Shown here in pieces: positions 5,439 through 13,344 of a stretch of 25,655 bases of DNA. Positions within the stretch are counted from its first letter, which is position 1, and each line of letters begins with the position of its first letter. This stretch comes from Bacillota bacterium (lineage in GTDB: Bacteria; Bacillota; Clostridia; Acetivibrionales; DTU013). The notes below the pieces were generated by a model. It saw only the letters and a list, made by a program, of their open reading frames with translations, was not told the origin of the DNA and made no database searches. The stretch spans positions 1 through 25,655 of the forward strand of contig JAEZCO010000022.1 in the NCBI GenBank assembly GCA_023433505.1, written 5' to 3'. Position numbers and translations under genes: made by a program.

Positions 5439-7723
5439 TGCTTTTCCGTAAAATGCTCAGAGATATGAAGCTTAATTTGACTCAGTTCGTCTCCATTTTC
5501 CTGATGGCCATGCTGGGCGTTCTTGTATATGCAGGGATTAATTCCGAATGGTATGGTATGCAAAAGGAATCCGACAGATACTACAAAGAAACTAACCTGG
5601 CTGACTTGTGGGTCGTGGGCGATAATTTTACAGAGGAAAATGAAGCTGCTGCAAAAAAGGTCTCAGGGGTAGCATCGGTACAGAGGCGCCTCGTTTTGGA
5701 GGGCACGGCGGACCTGGCAGGCGATCCCGTAGTGCGCATGAACATAGTGGATGATAATTTGATTTCCAGACCACAAATCCTCAAGGGTTTGGAATTTGAT
5801 CCGAAGGCAGACGGCATCTGGCTGGATAATTCTTTTGCAGAGGCCCATGCTTTAAAAGTCGGAGACAGTATCACCCTGAAAGCAATGGGAATGGAAATTG
5901 CAAAAGAAGTGAAAGGATTGGTCATCCATCCGGAGTATGTATATAATGTGTCGGACAGCTCGGAATTTATGCCCGATGCAAAAGCCTACGGCTTTGCCTT
6001 CATCCCCCGCTCCGCCCTCTCCTTTGCCGGCCGGCTCCCATACAACCAGCTATTGATAAAGACCGGAGAGGAAAACAGGGCGCCGGAGGTGCAAGAATTA
6101 TTGGAAGATTCTTTATCAGGCAGCTATGATATGATGATCTCACGGGGTACACATCCCAGCGTTTCCATGTTTGACATGGAAATTAAGCAGAATAAGGCTT
6201 TGGGCGGTTTGTTTCCCATCGTGTTCTTTCTGATTGCCACCTTGTCCATGCTCACCACAATGACGCGCATGACCAATGGGCAGCGGACTCAAATCGGGAC
6301 ATTGAAAGCCCTGGGATTTTCTAAAAGAAAGATACTTTTTCACTATATTTCCTATGGTATCTGGCTTGGGCTTGCCGGTGGTCTGGCCGGACTTATACTC
6401 GGTCCAATGATTGTCCCTTCAATCATGTTTACAATGCAAAAGGAGATATACACGCTTCCTCAATGGTACGGCGCTATATCCTTTACTGATGCCTTTGCTG
6501 TGCTGCTTGCCATGCTGAGCTGCGGGGTTTCCAGCTATGTGGCCTGCCGCAAGGAATTGAGAGATGTTCCTGCCTCCACCCTGCGTCCGCGCGCTCCCAA
6601 GACGGGACGCCTTACACAATTTGAAAAGAGCGCCCTCTGGTACCGTTTTGGCTTTCCCACTCAGTGGAACCTGCGCGACATCATGCGGAATAAAATACGC
6701 TCCATTATGGCCGTTATAGGCGTTATGGGATGCATGGCTCTCATCCTCTGGGGCTTGGGACTCCGTGACACTGTCAATTCCGTATCTCACCGGTTATATG
6801 GAAAAATATATACTTATGAAAGTAAAATTAATTTCGAAGAAAATATTTCAAAAGACGATGTGAATCTCCTGAAAAAAAATTTTCCCGGTCAGCTGATCCA
6901 GGAGGCGAATATCGAAATCAAAAACGGCAATGGCAAAAAGAGCGGCACTCTTACCGTTACAGGACCAGGGAATCTGCTGAACCTTCCGGACCCGGAAATG
7001 GACAGACTGAACCTGCCCGGCAGCGGAGCAGCAATTTCCTTTAAAATGGCGGAAGCTTTGGGCATAAAGGCCGGGGATAAAGTGCAATGGCGCATCTATG
7101 GGGAGAAATCCTGGCAAACCTCCGAAGTAAGCTCCATATTCCGAATTCCCCTGGGACAGGGGATAGCAATGTCGGAAACTGCCTATAAAAATGCGGGAAA
7201 TACCATGTCTCCCACAGCACTGTTGGCTTCGAAGGATGCAGACGGCGCGGAAAAATACTCCGGCGTGAAAAGTGTCCAGAAGAAGGCACAGCTCATCGAT
7301 AGCTTCAATTCACTTCAGGAGAGCATGCAAATGGTTATTGCCGTACTGATACTCGCCGCCGTTGTGCTGGGGGCAGTAGTACTGTATAACCTGGGCGCGC
7401 TGTCCCTTACAGAAAGGTTAAGAGAGCTTGCCACGCTGAAGGTTTTAGGATTCGCAAACAAGAAGATACAATCCCTGCTTCAAAGACAAAATATATGGCT
7501 GACCATCCTGGGTATCCTTTTAGGGATTCCCGCCGGCTTTTTATTCATCAAACTCATGCTCAAAACCATGCCGGAGTCAAGTGATTTTGTAAGCAGCGTA
7601 GCTGTACCGACCCTGATCATCTGCACAGCGGTCACGTTTATTTTATCCGTACTGGTGAATATCGTAATGTCCGGAAAGGTAAAAAGCATTGACATGGTAA
7701 GCTCTTTGAAATCTGTAGAGTAA
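5438..7723 (+). CDS. FtsX-like ABC transporter permease
   Basis: A 761-residue membrane protein of the MacB/FtsX permease group with two FtsX domains. A first membrane helix (about residues 13-33, LTQFVSIFLMAMLGVLVYAG) is followed by a large extracytoplasmic region, then three helices at about 240-370 with the typical TRMTNGQRTQIGTLKALGFS motif. A second unit has a helix near 430, a second outer region and three C-terminal helices with LTERLRELATLKVLGFANKK at about 660-680. I chose the ATG at 5438 because GAGGAGG sits 10 bases before it; a TTG at 5432 would be too close. It pairs with the ATPase before it. No terminator is clear after the stop. Confidence 0.92.
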   Translation: MLFRKMLRDMKLNLTQFVSIFLMAMLGVLVYAGINSEWYGMQKESDRYYKETNLADLWVVGDNFTEENEAAAKKVSGVASVQRRLVLEGTADLAGDPVVRMNIVDDNLISRPQILKGLEFDPKADGIWLDNSFAEAHALKVGDSITLKAMGMEIAKEVKGLVIHPEYVYNVSDSSEFMPDAKAYGFAFIPRSALSFAGRLPYNQLLIKTGEENRAPEVQELLEDSLSGSYDMMISRGTHPSVSMFDMEIKQNKALGGLFPIVFFLIATLSMLTTMTRMTNGQRTQIGTLKALGFSKRKILFHYISYGIWLGLAGGLAGLILGPMIVPSIMFTMQKEIYTLPQWYGAISFTDAFAVLLAMLSCGVSSYVACRKELRDVPASTLRPRAPKTGRLTQFEKSALWYRFGFPTQWNLRDIMRNKIRSIMAVIGVMGCMALILWGLGLRDTVNSVSHRLYGKIYTYESKINFEENISKDDVNLLKKNFPGQLIQEANIEIKNGNGKKSGTLTVTGPGNLLNLPDPEMDRLNLPGSGAAISFKMAEALGIKAGDKVQWRIYGEKSWQTSEVSSIFRIPLGQGIAMSETAYKNAGNTMSPTALLASKDADGAEKYSGVKSVQKKAQLIDSFNSLQESMQMVIAVLILAAVVLGAVVLYNLGALSLTERLRELATLKVLGFANKKIQSLLQRQNIWLTILGILLGIPAGFLFIKLMLKTMPESSDFVSSVAVPTLIICTAVTFILSVLVNIVMSGKVKSIDMVSSLKSVE

Positions 7724-7801
7724 TTGTGTCAATGCTCCCACTTATGGACAAACCAGTAAAAGCGTAGAGATAAGCATCACCCGCATTGTGAGGACGTGGC
7801 T

Positions 7802-8074
7802 TTATACGCTCCAGTCCAGGCTCTTCTGCTGGATCGTATAGAGCCGCCGGAACATTTCCTTTTTCCCCCATTGGCTGTAAGCTGGGGGATGACGTGGCTC
7901 ACTATATGCTCAGAAGCAGACGCAATCCCCCATGCTATTGGTGGTAAGCTCCGACAGATTCCTGGAATTGAAAAAGCTAAGGGATAAAAGAAACAATGAA
8001 GCCAGCGCCCACAAAACCACGGAACCGATCACAAGCGGCTTTCTGGTTGCCGCAAGTTCTAACAGCCTTGCCAT
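7802..8074 (-). pseudogene. Remnant of an ABC exporter gene (ends kept, middle deleted)
   Basis: The minus strand from 8074 encodes MARLLELAATRKPLVIGSVV followed by a hydrophobic stretch, like the N terminus of a fused permease/ATPase exporter of the CydCD-like or siderophore type. The frame ends after 53 codons near 7913. About 50 bp further on another frame reads KKEMFRRLYTIQQKSLDWSV and stops at 7802, like the extreme C terminus of such exporters. The roughly 500 codons expected between, with all ATPase motifs, are missing. I infer a large internal deletion plus decay. An imperfect inverted repeat CCCCCA/TGGGGG (about 7866-7888) sits at the junction. The rest of the 500-bp gap between 7724 and 8240 holds only the next terminator. 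Confidence 0.5.
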
Positions 8075-8171
8075 TCCCCTTTAGGGTTCTGTTTTTTTGA
8101 ATTTTCCTTCACCTGTGATTCCCCTTCTTTTTTACTCAGATTAATTTATTAGAATATCCTTACTTTTGCGC

Positions 8172-8205
8172 AAAAAAAATTTCAGAGACTTTCCGTCTCT
8201 GAAAT
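8172..8205 (-). terminator. Intrinsic terminator of the feo operon
   Basis: An 11-bp perfect stem (8179-8189 with 8195-8205, loop of 5) is followed on the minus strand by eight T. It lies 35 bp after the stop of the DtxR-like gene and marks the end of the feo transcript. Confidence 0.88.
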
Positions 8206-8239
8206 CAAGTTTTCCACTTTATATGCTTCAAAAATCTTT

Positions 8240-8620
8240 TCATACGACCTTATCCTGTTTCTCAAGAATAAGAGTGCTCATTTTGTGTACACTGTCATCA
8301 GAAAGATCACACAGACACAGGATGGCATCATGTCTGGCGTCTTCCTCGGAAACTTGAACATGCTCACGGAAGAATGCATATAGAAGCAAATACTTCGTAT
8401 AAAGCTGATTTGCAATCCGGGCACCCTGTTCACTGAACCGGACCTTTCCATAATACTCCTTACAGATAAGGTTATCCTCAGCAATGGTCTTCAACATCTG
8501 GGATACGCTTGAGCGTTTGATTTTGAGTGAAACTGCTATATCTTTTGAAAAAACTCCGTCCCCATTCCCTCCCAATTCATAGATTGCAAAGAGATACCGT
8601 TTTTTAGCGGAAGATAACAA
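8240..8620 (-). CDS. DtxR-family-like regulator lacking the usual metal ligands
   Basis: A 126-residue winged-helix protein with DtxR layout (KRYLFAIYELGG, FSKDIAVSLKIKRSSVSQMLKTIAEDNLI, wing, then the dimer helix). Start is TTG with AAAAGGAG 7 bases before it. Aligned by eye to the other two short DtxR proteins here, the Cys-Glu-His of the metal site becomes Ile100, Leu103 and Cys104 (AILCLCDLS), and the upstream His becomes Tyr. Cys102, Cys104 and Asp105 form a different potential cluster. It is the last gene of the feo operon, about 100 bp behind the Cys-rich small protein. It may sense iron by another site, sense thiol or redox state, or act metal-independently. Confidence 0.8.
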   Translation of the reverse strand: MLSSAKKRYLFAIYELGGNGDGVFSKDIAVSLKIKRSSVSQMLKTIAEDNLICKEYYGKVRFSEQGARIANQLYTKYLLLYAFFREHVQVSEEDARHDAILCLCDLSDDSVHKMSTLILEKQDKVV

Positions 8621-8719
8621 TGAAATTCTCCTTTTCCACTGATTGCTCTTAACTTACTATAGAATAACTGCTTTCAAGACGCCTTTGCCTTTCTATGCCT
8701 CTGCATGGTTTAAGGAAAC

Positions 8720-8902
8720 TCAATGCTTCGATCTCCCGGATTCCATCCCGCATTGGCTGCTGCCGGGGCAGTGTTGACAACTGGAATTGGCAGAATCACT
8801 TCCGCTGCAGCCGGAGCAGGTACCCTTTTTTATAAGGCGGCGAATTGCCAGGAAAAACAGGCCGATCACCACCAGGCTTATCAAAATGGTAGGTAAATTC
8901 AT
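8720..8902 (-). CDS. FeoB-associated Cys-rich small membrane protein
   Basis: A 60-residue protein: one membrane helix at about residues 4-21 (TILISLVVIGLFFLAIRR), a basic stop-transfer RRLIKKG and a Cys-rich cytoplasmic tail with CSGCSG and CQHCPGSSQC, five cysteines in all. This matches the small Cys-rich membrane family commonly found directly after feoB in Firmicutes. The tail may help hand ferrous iron to FeoB or hold its complex, but that role is inferred for the family. Ribosome site AAAGGGGG. It is third-last in the operon, 87 bp after feoB. Confidence 0.88.
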   Translation of the reverse strand: MNLPTILISLVVIGLFFLAIRRLIKKGTCSGCSGSDSANSSCQHCPGSSQCGMESGRSKH

Positions 8903-8941
8903 AAAAAGACCCCCTTTACTATAACTATATGTAACAGCCCA

Positions 8942-8976
8942 TCCGGCTGGTACTTAAAAATACTTTACCAGCCGGA
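8942..8976. repeat. Intercistronic hairpin after feoB
   Basis: TCCGGCTGGTA (8942-8952) pairs perfectly with TACCAGCCGGA (8966-8976) around 13 AT-rich bases, between feoB and the small Cys-rich gene. No T-run follows on the minus strand, so it more likely protects the feoB mRNA or sets the ratio of upstream to downstream products than ends transcription. Confidence 0.6.
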
Positions 8977-8989
8977 CCTGGCAGGCTTT

Positions 8990-11137
8990 CTATGCATTAG
9001 CGCCTGCCTGGCTTAAAACCGTTTTATGATTTATTGCCGGCCGGAACAGCTGGAACAGCATCACGGCCAGCACAAGCAATGCTACAAACGTGCCGACTCC
9101 AAAACTTGCACCCGTAAATATGCTGCTGAATTGGAAAACCATGAGCGAAATTGCATAAGCAAATACTGTCTGGTAGCCAATTGCAAAGAATGTCCATTTA
9201 GTATTGGCCATTTCACGCTTGATAGCGCCTATGGCAGCAAAACATGGGGCACACAGCAGGTTGAAAATCAAGAAGGACATTGCTGCCGTAGAACCGGTGA
9301 ACATTTGCATAGTGGCTGCCCACATGCCCGGGTCACCCTCACCTGCATCTGCAAGACCGTTAAGCACACCAAAGGTACCTACGACATTTTCCTTGGCAAC
9401 AAGACCCGAAACAGTTGCCACCGCTGCTTTCCAATTTCCAAAGCCAAGAGGGGCGAAAATAGGAGCGATGAAATTACCGAAGGCGGCCAGCAGGCTTGCT
9501 TCCTCGTCCACCAGTCCGAAGGCTCCGTCGGAAAAGCCGAAGCTTGAAAGGAACCAGATTAAGCCGCAGGCGACGAAGATAACCGTTCCGGCTTTGACTA
9601 TAAAGGCTCTGCAACGCTCCCACATATGAATCAGAACGCTTTTCCAAGAGGGCAGATGATACTGCGGCAGTTCCATTACAAAGGGGGCCGGGTCACCTGC
9701 AAACATCCGTGTTTTCTTTAGCATAATGCCTGATGCGATAACAGCCAAAATGCCCATGAAATACATGGATGGTGCCATCCACCATGCGCCGCCCATAATT
9801 GCGCCTGCAATCAGGGCAATCACCGGTAATTTTGCGCCGCAAGGGATAAAGGTAGTAGTCATGATGGTCATGCGCCGGTCTTTTTCGTTCTCAATGGTCT
9901 TGGTTGACATTATGCCCGGTACACCGCAGCCGGAAGAAATCAATATCGGAATAAAGCTCTTTCCTGACAGGCCGAATTTACGGAAGATCCTATCCATGAT
10001 AAATGCGACACGGGCCATATAGCCGCAGTCTTCCAATTCTGAAAGGAAGAAGAAAAGAATGAACATCTGAGGCACAAATCCCAATACGGCGCCTACACCG
10101 CCGATGATACCGTCCACAATCAACCCCGTAAGCCATTCGGCAGCGCCGACATTGGTAAGCCAGTTGCTGACAGCAGGCTGAATCCATTCACCGAATAAGG
10201 TATCGTTGGTCCAATCTGTGACAATTGCTCCGATTGTCGTGACCGAGATATAATATACGATAAACATGATAAGGGCAAAAATCGGGAGTGCCAAAAAGCG
10301 GTTTGTTACGATACTGTCTATCCTGTCCGAGGTTGTCATTGCTTTTTTCTTTTTATGCATGACACTGCTCATCAGCTTGGTAATATACAAATATCTTTCG
10401 TTGGTGATGATGCTCTCACTGTCATCACCCAACTGGTTTTCGACAGAAGTGATAATTGCTTCGATTTTTTCCTTGACGCCCTGTTGGAGATTTAATTCCG
10501 CCAGTATCTTTTCATCCCGTTCAAACAGCTTTATGGCATACCAGCGCAAACGCTGGGGATTTTTCAGTCCGATATCTATCTTTTCGATGGCAGCCAGCGC
10601 GTCTTCCACGGATGCACTGAATTTGTGCTGCGGTTTGCTCGTTTTTTTCGCATTAGCAAGCAATATGGCTTTTTGTGCAGCCTCCATTGAACCAATGCCC
10701 TTGACCGCCGAGGTTTCCACAATCTCGCAGCCAAGTGCCGCGCCCAGCTTCTGGACATCAATCTTATCTCCGGATTTGTTGACAATATCCATCATATTTA
10801 GAGCAATCACAACCGGTATGCCCAGTTCCACCACCTGTGTGGTCAGATAAAGGTTGCGCTCAAGATTGGTACCGTCTACCAGATTTATCACCGCGTCAGG
10901 ATTATCGTTTGTAAGGTAGTTACGGCTTACGACTTCCTCAAGGGTATAAGGCGAAAGAGAATAAATGCCCGGCAGGTCGGTTATTACAACATCCTTCTGG
11001 CCCCGCAGCTTACCTTCTTTTTTCTCCACTGTAACACCCGGCCAGTTACCCACATACTGGCTGCTGCCTGTTAAATCATTAAACATGGTGGTCTTGCCGC
11101 AATTCGGGTTTCCGGCAAGAGCAATTTTGATCCCCAT
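8990..11137 (-). CDS. feoB: Ferrous iron transporter FeoB
   Basis: A 715-residue protein that imports Fe(II) across the cytoplasmic membrane. The N-terminal G-protein domain shows G1 GNPNCGKT (residues 9-16), G3 DLPG near 55, G4 NMMD near 115 and G5 SAVKG near 142. It is followed by a helical regulatory part and, from about residue 280, membrane segments with the paired gate regions (SSGCGVPGIMSTKTIENEKDR; LLCAPCFAAIGAIKRE). Length is normal for Firmicutes. ATG 11137 is preferred over GTG 11143 because AGGAGG lies 8 bases before the ATG but only 2 before the GTG. It follows feoA, with an iron-box-like palindrome between them. Confidence 0.97.
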   Translation of the reverse strand: MGIKIALAGNPNCGKTTMFNDLTGSSQYVGNWPGVTVEKKEGKLRGQKDVVITDLPGIYSLSPYTLEEVVSRNYLTNDNPDAVINLVDGTNLERNLYLTTQVVELGIPVVIALNMMDIVNKSGDKIDVQKLGAALGCEIVETSAVKGIGSMEAAQKAILLANAKKTSKPQHKFSASVEDALAAIEKIDIGLKNPQRLRWYAIKLFERDEKILAELNLQQGVKEKIEAIITSVENQLGDDSESIITNERYLYITKLMSSVMHKKKKAMTTSDRIDSIVTNRFLALPIFALIMFIVYYISVTTIGAIVTDWTNDTLFGEWIQPAVSNWLTNVGAAEWLTGLIVDGIIGGVGAVLGFVPQMFILFFFLSELEDCGYMARVAFIMDRIFRKFGLSGKSFIPILISSGCGVPGIMSTKTIENEKDRRMTIMTTTFIPCGAKLPVIALIAGAIMGGAWWMAPSMYFMGILAVIASGIMLKKTRMFAGDPAPFVMELPQYHLPSWKSVLIHMWERCRAFIVKAGTVIFVACGLIWFLSSFGFSDGAFGLVDEEASLLAAFGNFIAPIFAPLGFGNWKAAVATVSGLVAKENVVGTFGVLNGLADAGEGDPGMWAATMQMFTGSTAAMSFLIFNLLCAPCFAAIGAIKREMANTKWTFFAIGYQTVFAYAISLMVFQFSSIFTGASFGVGTFVALLVLAVMLFQLFRPAINHKTVLSQAGANA

Positions 11138-11160
11138 TATCACTACCTCCTAAATACTAG

Positions 11161-11176
11161 GTTAGCACTTGCTAAC
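11161..11176. promoter_or_regulatory. Iron-box-like palindrome between feoA and feoB
   Basis: GTTAGCA-CT-TGCTAAC, 7-bp perfect arms. Its core TTAGCA/TGCTAA is the same as at 11809-11822 and nearly the same as at 17905-17918. A DtxR-type protein is the likely binder. Being inside the operon, it may control a second promoter for feoB or block elongation. Confidence 0.6.
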
Positions 11177-11204
11177 TCACGAATAAAAAAAGAGCCCGCG
11201 GTTT

Positions 11205-11426
11205 TTACCCTACTTCGATATTTTCCGCTTCGGTTTTGCGTATGGAAAGCTCATAGCCCCGCAGATTGATTTCTATCGGATCTCCCAGGGGAGCGACCTT
11301 GCGGACAAATACCTCTGTGCCTTTGGTAAGTCCCATGTCCATAATACGGCGTTTGAGTGCGCCGGTACCGTTAAGTTTAACGACTCTAACAGTTTCACCA
11401 CATTTAACTTCCTTCAGCGTTTTCAT
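11205..11426 (-). CDS. feoA: FeoA family protein
   Basis: A 73-residue single FeoA domain, the small SH3-like cytoplasmic partner of FeoB. Typical motifs are KCGETVRVVKLNGTGALKRRIMDMGLTKGTEVFV and PLGDPIEINLRGYELSIRKTEAENI. Length is typical. It lies between the larger FeoA-like gene and feoB. Ribosome site AAAGGGG. Stop TAA is followed by a GC-rich stretch and a T-run on the minus strand, but its stem is too weak for me to call a terminator. Confidence 0.95.
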   Translation of the reverse strand: MKTLKEVKCGETVRVVKLNGTGALKRRIMDMGLTKGTEVFVRKVAPLGDPIEINLRGYELSIRKTEAENIEVG

Positions 11427-11447
11427 ACGGAATTTCCCCTTTCAAAT

Positions 11448-11750
11448 TCAAGAATGCCTGACTGTAAGTACTCTGTTTGCCATGGATTTGCTGATTGCCA
11501 TTCTTGTCCCCTTTACGTTGACAATCACATTGCCGTTTATTTCAGACACCACCGAAACCTCCGTATCTTCAACAAAACCAAGATTACACAGAAAACGGCG
11601 CGTTTCATCCTTGCCGTTGATGGATTTGATAATGGCTTTCTCGCCGGTGCCCATCATACTGAGGGGTATAACCTGATGAGAAACCGAAGCCTGCGAACAG
11701 CAGGTATTAAAATCAGTTACATGAAGAGTTGCTGCATTTCCCATTGCCAT
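11448..11750 (-). CDS. FeoA-like protein with N-terminal extension
   Basis: A 100-residue protein with a FeoA domain from about residue 29 (GEKAIIKSINGKDETRRFLC, NLGFVEDTEVSVVSEINGNV, VNVKGTRMAISKSMANRVLT). The first 28 residues form an extension with CysCys in DFNTCCSQAS. I chose the ATG at 11750 because GGAGGAGG sits 8 bases before it; the longer frame to 11789 would start inside an operator palindrome. First gene of the feo operon, 21 bp before the second FeoA. Two FeoA proteins ahead of one FeoB is a known pattern in Clostridia. It probably tunes FeoB activity. Confidence 0.9.
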   Translation of the reverse strand: MAMGNAATLHVTDFNTCCSQASVSHQVIPLSMMGTGEKAIIKSINGKDETRRFLCNLGFVEDTEVSVVSEINGNVIVNVKGTRMAISKSMANRVLTVRHS

Positions 11751-11770
11751 CGATGTGACCTCCTCCAAAG

Positions 11771-11788
11771 TGTTAGCCAAACCTAACA
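11771..11788. promoter_or_regulatory. DtxR-type operator in the feo leader
   Basis: TGTTAG-CCAAAC-CTAACA: 6-bp perfect arms in an 18-bp palindrome, similar in arms to the DtxR/IdeR consensus TTAGGTTAG...CTAACCTAA. It lies 20 bp from a second palindrome and just before the first feo gene's ribosome site. Confidence 0.6.
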
Positions 11789-11808
11789 TTTAGTTCTTTT
11801 ATCAGGGA

Positions 11809-11822
11809 TTAGCATATGCTAA
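11809..11822. promoter_or_regulatory. DtxR-type operator at the feo promoter
   Basis: TTAGCATATGCTAA is a perfect 14-bp palindrome, flanked by GGG and CCC that extend the symmetry. It begins about 15 bp after the -10 box, near the expected transcription start, a suitable place for repression by an iron-loaded DtxR-type protein. Confidence 0.7.
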
Positions 11823-11837
11823 CCCCTTCAATTTCAA

Positions 11838-11866
11838 AGTTTACACCTACTAACTTTAATTGTCAA
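11838..11866 (-). promoter_or_regulatory. feo operon promoter
   Basis: Perfect -35 TTGACA (11861-11866), 17-bp spacer and -10 TAAACT (11838-11843) on the minus strand, about 90 bp before the first feo gene, with two palindromic operators between. Confidence 0.8.
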
Positions 11867-11970
11867 TAGCGTTTGAACATAATTTAAAAGATTTTTATCA
11901 ATAAAAGTCTCGGGACATCGAGCCCATCTCGCCTTTTGGTGATTCGGCTTTGGACGAATACCGCAATGCA

Positions 11971-11998
11971 AAAGCCGCCACAAGGATGCGACGGCTTC
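11971..11998 (-). terminator. Probable terminator of the orphan gene 12019-12357
   Basis: On the minus strand, AAGCCG pairs with CGGCTT around a 16-base loop and is followed by TTTGC, 20 bp after the stop. The stem is short, so this is a moderate call. The stretch 11880-11970 beyond it holds no gene I can support. Confidence 0.4.
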
Positions 11999-12018
11999 AT
12001 ATTGAATACTGCAAAAAT

Positions 12019-12357
12019 CTAAACCGGACAGACAAATTTCACAATGCTATTGTTGCACAACTGGTCAATGGAGGGCCTTTTCTCGGAATATTCCACATTC
12101 ATCAAGGTATAACCGTCCATAATAAGACTTTCCCAGTAGTGATTGACCTCCTTGGGGGCTTTTTTGTTCGCTCTGATGAACTTCTTTAATTCCTTCAGGG
12201 TATCGACTTTACCGCTCTGACTTTCCAGCAATTTTATATAAACGGCTCTATCGGACGAAAGCGAGATCGTGCCTTCCTTCAACTTTTGCAGTGTTTCACC
12301 GTAGTTTTTAACCGCAATGATAAACCTGTTTCCTCCGGACTTTGTATTCCCACCCAT
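12019..12357 (-). CDS. Conserved-looking orphan protein of unknown function
   Basis: A 112-residue protein that I do not recognise. The ATG at 12357 has a near-perfect AAGGAGGTG five bases before it, so I prefer it to upstream ATGs in the longer open frame. The sequence starts MGGNTKSGGNRFIIAVKNYG and includes KLLESQSGKVDTLKELKKFI and ANKKAPKEVNHYWESLIMDG; it is basic, mixed alpha/beta in look, with no membrane segment. It stands alone between the feo operon and the Hsp70 operon on the same strand. The 285-bp upstream gap contains an ATGAGA/TCTCAT palindrome near 12632-12645 and a CAAGGC/GCCTTG inverted repeat near 12533-12556, neither assignable. Confidence 0.6.
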   Translation of the reverse strand: MGGNTKSGGNRFIIAVKNYGETLQKLKEGTISLSSDRAVYIKLLESQSGKVDTLKELKKFIRANKKAPKEVNHYWESLIMDGYTLMNVEYSEKRPSIDQLCNNSIVKFVCPV

Positions 12358-12642
12358 ACCTTCACCTCCTTCAAAATAAATAATTTTTCCCACAGTGTTT
12401 TGGATGCTTTCCTGCATGGCAGCGTTTGTGTATAAAGCTGGATTTAAACCTTTGCCACGACGGATCCGCATCACAAAACATATTTGCAAAATCCTGTGGG
12501 AAAGCTGAAGAGTTTATTTATGTAAAGTCAAGGCTTACGATTACCGGCCTTGAGCGAATTTTCCCCTGTCCTTTCTTATAAATTCTACAAATACAAGGGG
12601 TAGAATTACAAGAATACACACATTTTGAATTCATGAGACTTC

Positions 12643-13344
12643 TCATATACAGGGACGGATGCAGTACATGCAGCACAAGTTCGAAATACAGAGGCCAAGG
12701 AATAGATTTCTCATGTTTGCAAAGGGCATGCCAAAATCCTGACGCTGCTGCTGATAAGCCTTCCCACCACGCTGTATGTGTTCAAGCACCCGATGGTACT
12801 CCGGGTTGTCAGGCTCCATTTGTACTGCGGTTTTTGCATGATTCAACGCTGTTATTGCATTGCCGGCGCCTGAATTTGCAATCGCGCTGTAATAGTACCA
12901 TAAAGCGCTCCTGTCGGTAATATTGTTCAGTACGTTGAGTGCCTCATGATAACGTCCCGCGTTGAGATAGTTTTTAACCGGACCAAATTCCAAAGGCTCC
13001 TGTTTCCTTTGATGTCCGCCAAAGGGGTCAAACCCTTCAAATGAACCGAAACCTTCGAAGGGATTGAAACCGAAACCAAACGGGTCATCCTCCCCGGATG
13101 AGCTGCCTCTATTGCCGTTGTAGCCATTGTAGCCTCCGTAGCTATTGCTGCCGTTTTGGGACGCGCTGCCGTTTTTTATCTGTTCGTAAGCAGCATTAAC
13201 CTCGCTCATTTTCTTTGCTGCGTCTGCATTACCGTGGTTCAAGTCGGGGTGGTATTGTTTTGCCAATTTGCGGTAAGCCTTTGTTATCTCTTCTTCCGAA
13301 GCCGTCGGAGAAACGCCAAGCACGCTATATGGATCGGATATCAT
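12643..13344 (-). CDS. J-domain (DnaJ-like) co-chaperone with TPR-like region
   Basis: A 233-residue protein. Residues 4-60 form a J domain with the HPD motif at 32-34 (KQYHPDLNHG), which would stimulate the ATPase of the Hsp70 encoded two genes earlier. A Gly/Ser/Asn/Tyr-rich and then Gly/Phe-rich linker follows (about 60-110), then helical TPR-like repeats (about 125-205: AGRYHEALNVLNNITDRSAL and AITALNHAKTAVQMEPDNPE). The end is Cys-rich and hydrophobic (LCISNLCCMYCIRPCI), perhaps membrane- or metal-associated. It lacks the zinc and C-terminal domains of true DnaJ. Start ATG follows AAAGGAGG and overlaps the DUF5685 stop by four bases (ATGA). Confidence 0.9.
   Translation of the reverse strand: MISDPYSVLGVSPTASEEEITKAYRKLAKQYHPDLNHGNADAAKKMSEVNAAYEQIKNGSASQNGSNSYGGYNGYNGNRGSSSGEDDPFGFGFNPFEGFGSFEGFDPFGGHQRKQEPLEFGPVKNYLNAGRYHEALNVLNNITDRSALWYYYSAIANSGAGNAITALNHAKTAVQMEPDNPEYHRVLEHIQRGGKAYQQQRQDFGMPFANMRNLFLGLCISNLCCMYCIRPCI

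Noticed and set aside
9026..9547. Plus-strand open frame of 173 codons
   Set aside because: It is antisense to feoB; the composition (many Cys, His, Arg) is typical of a shadow frame.
11177..11204. Terminator between feoA and feoB (T-run after GC-rich stretch on the minus strand)
   Set aside because: The GC-rich part is the short palindrome CCGCGG without a stable stem; read-through into feoB is expected.
11950..12189. Plus-strand open frame opposite the orphan gene
   Set aside because: It overlaps the well-supported minus-strand gene and its likely terminator and has no ribosome site.
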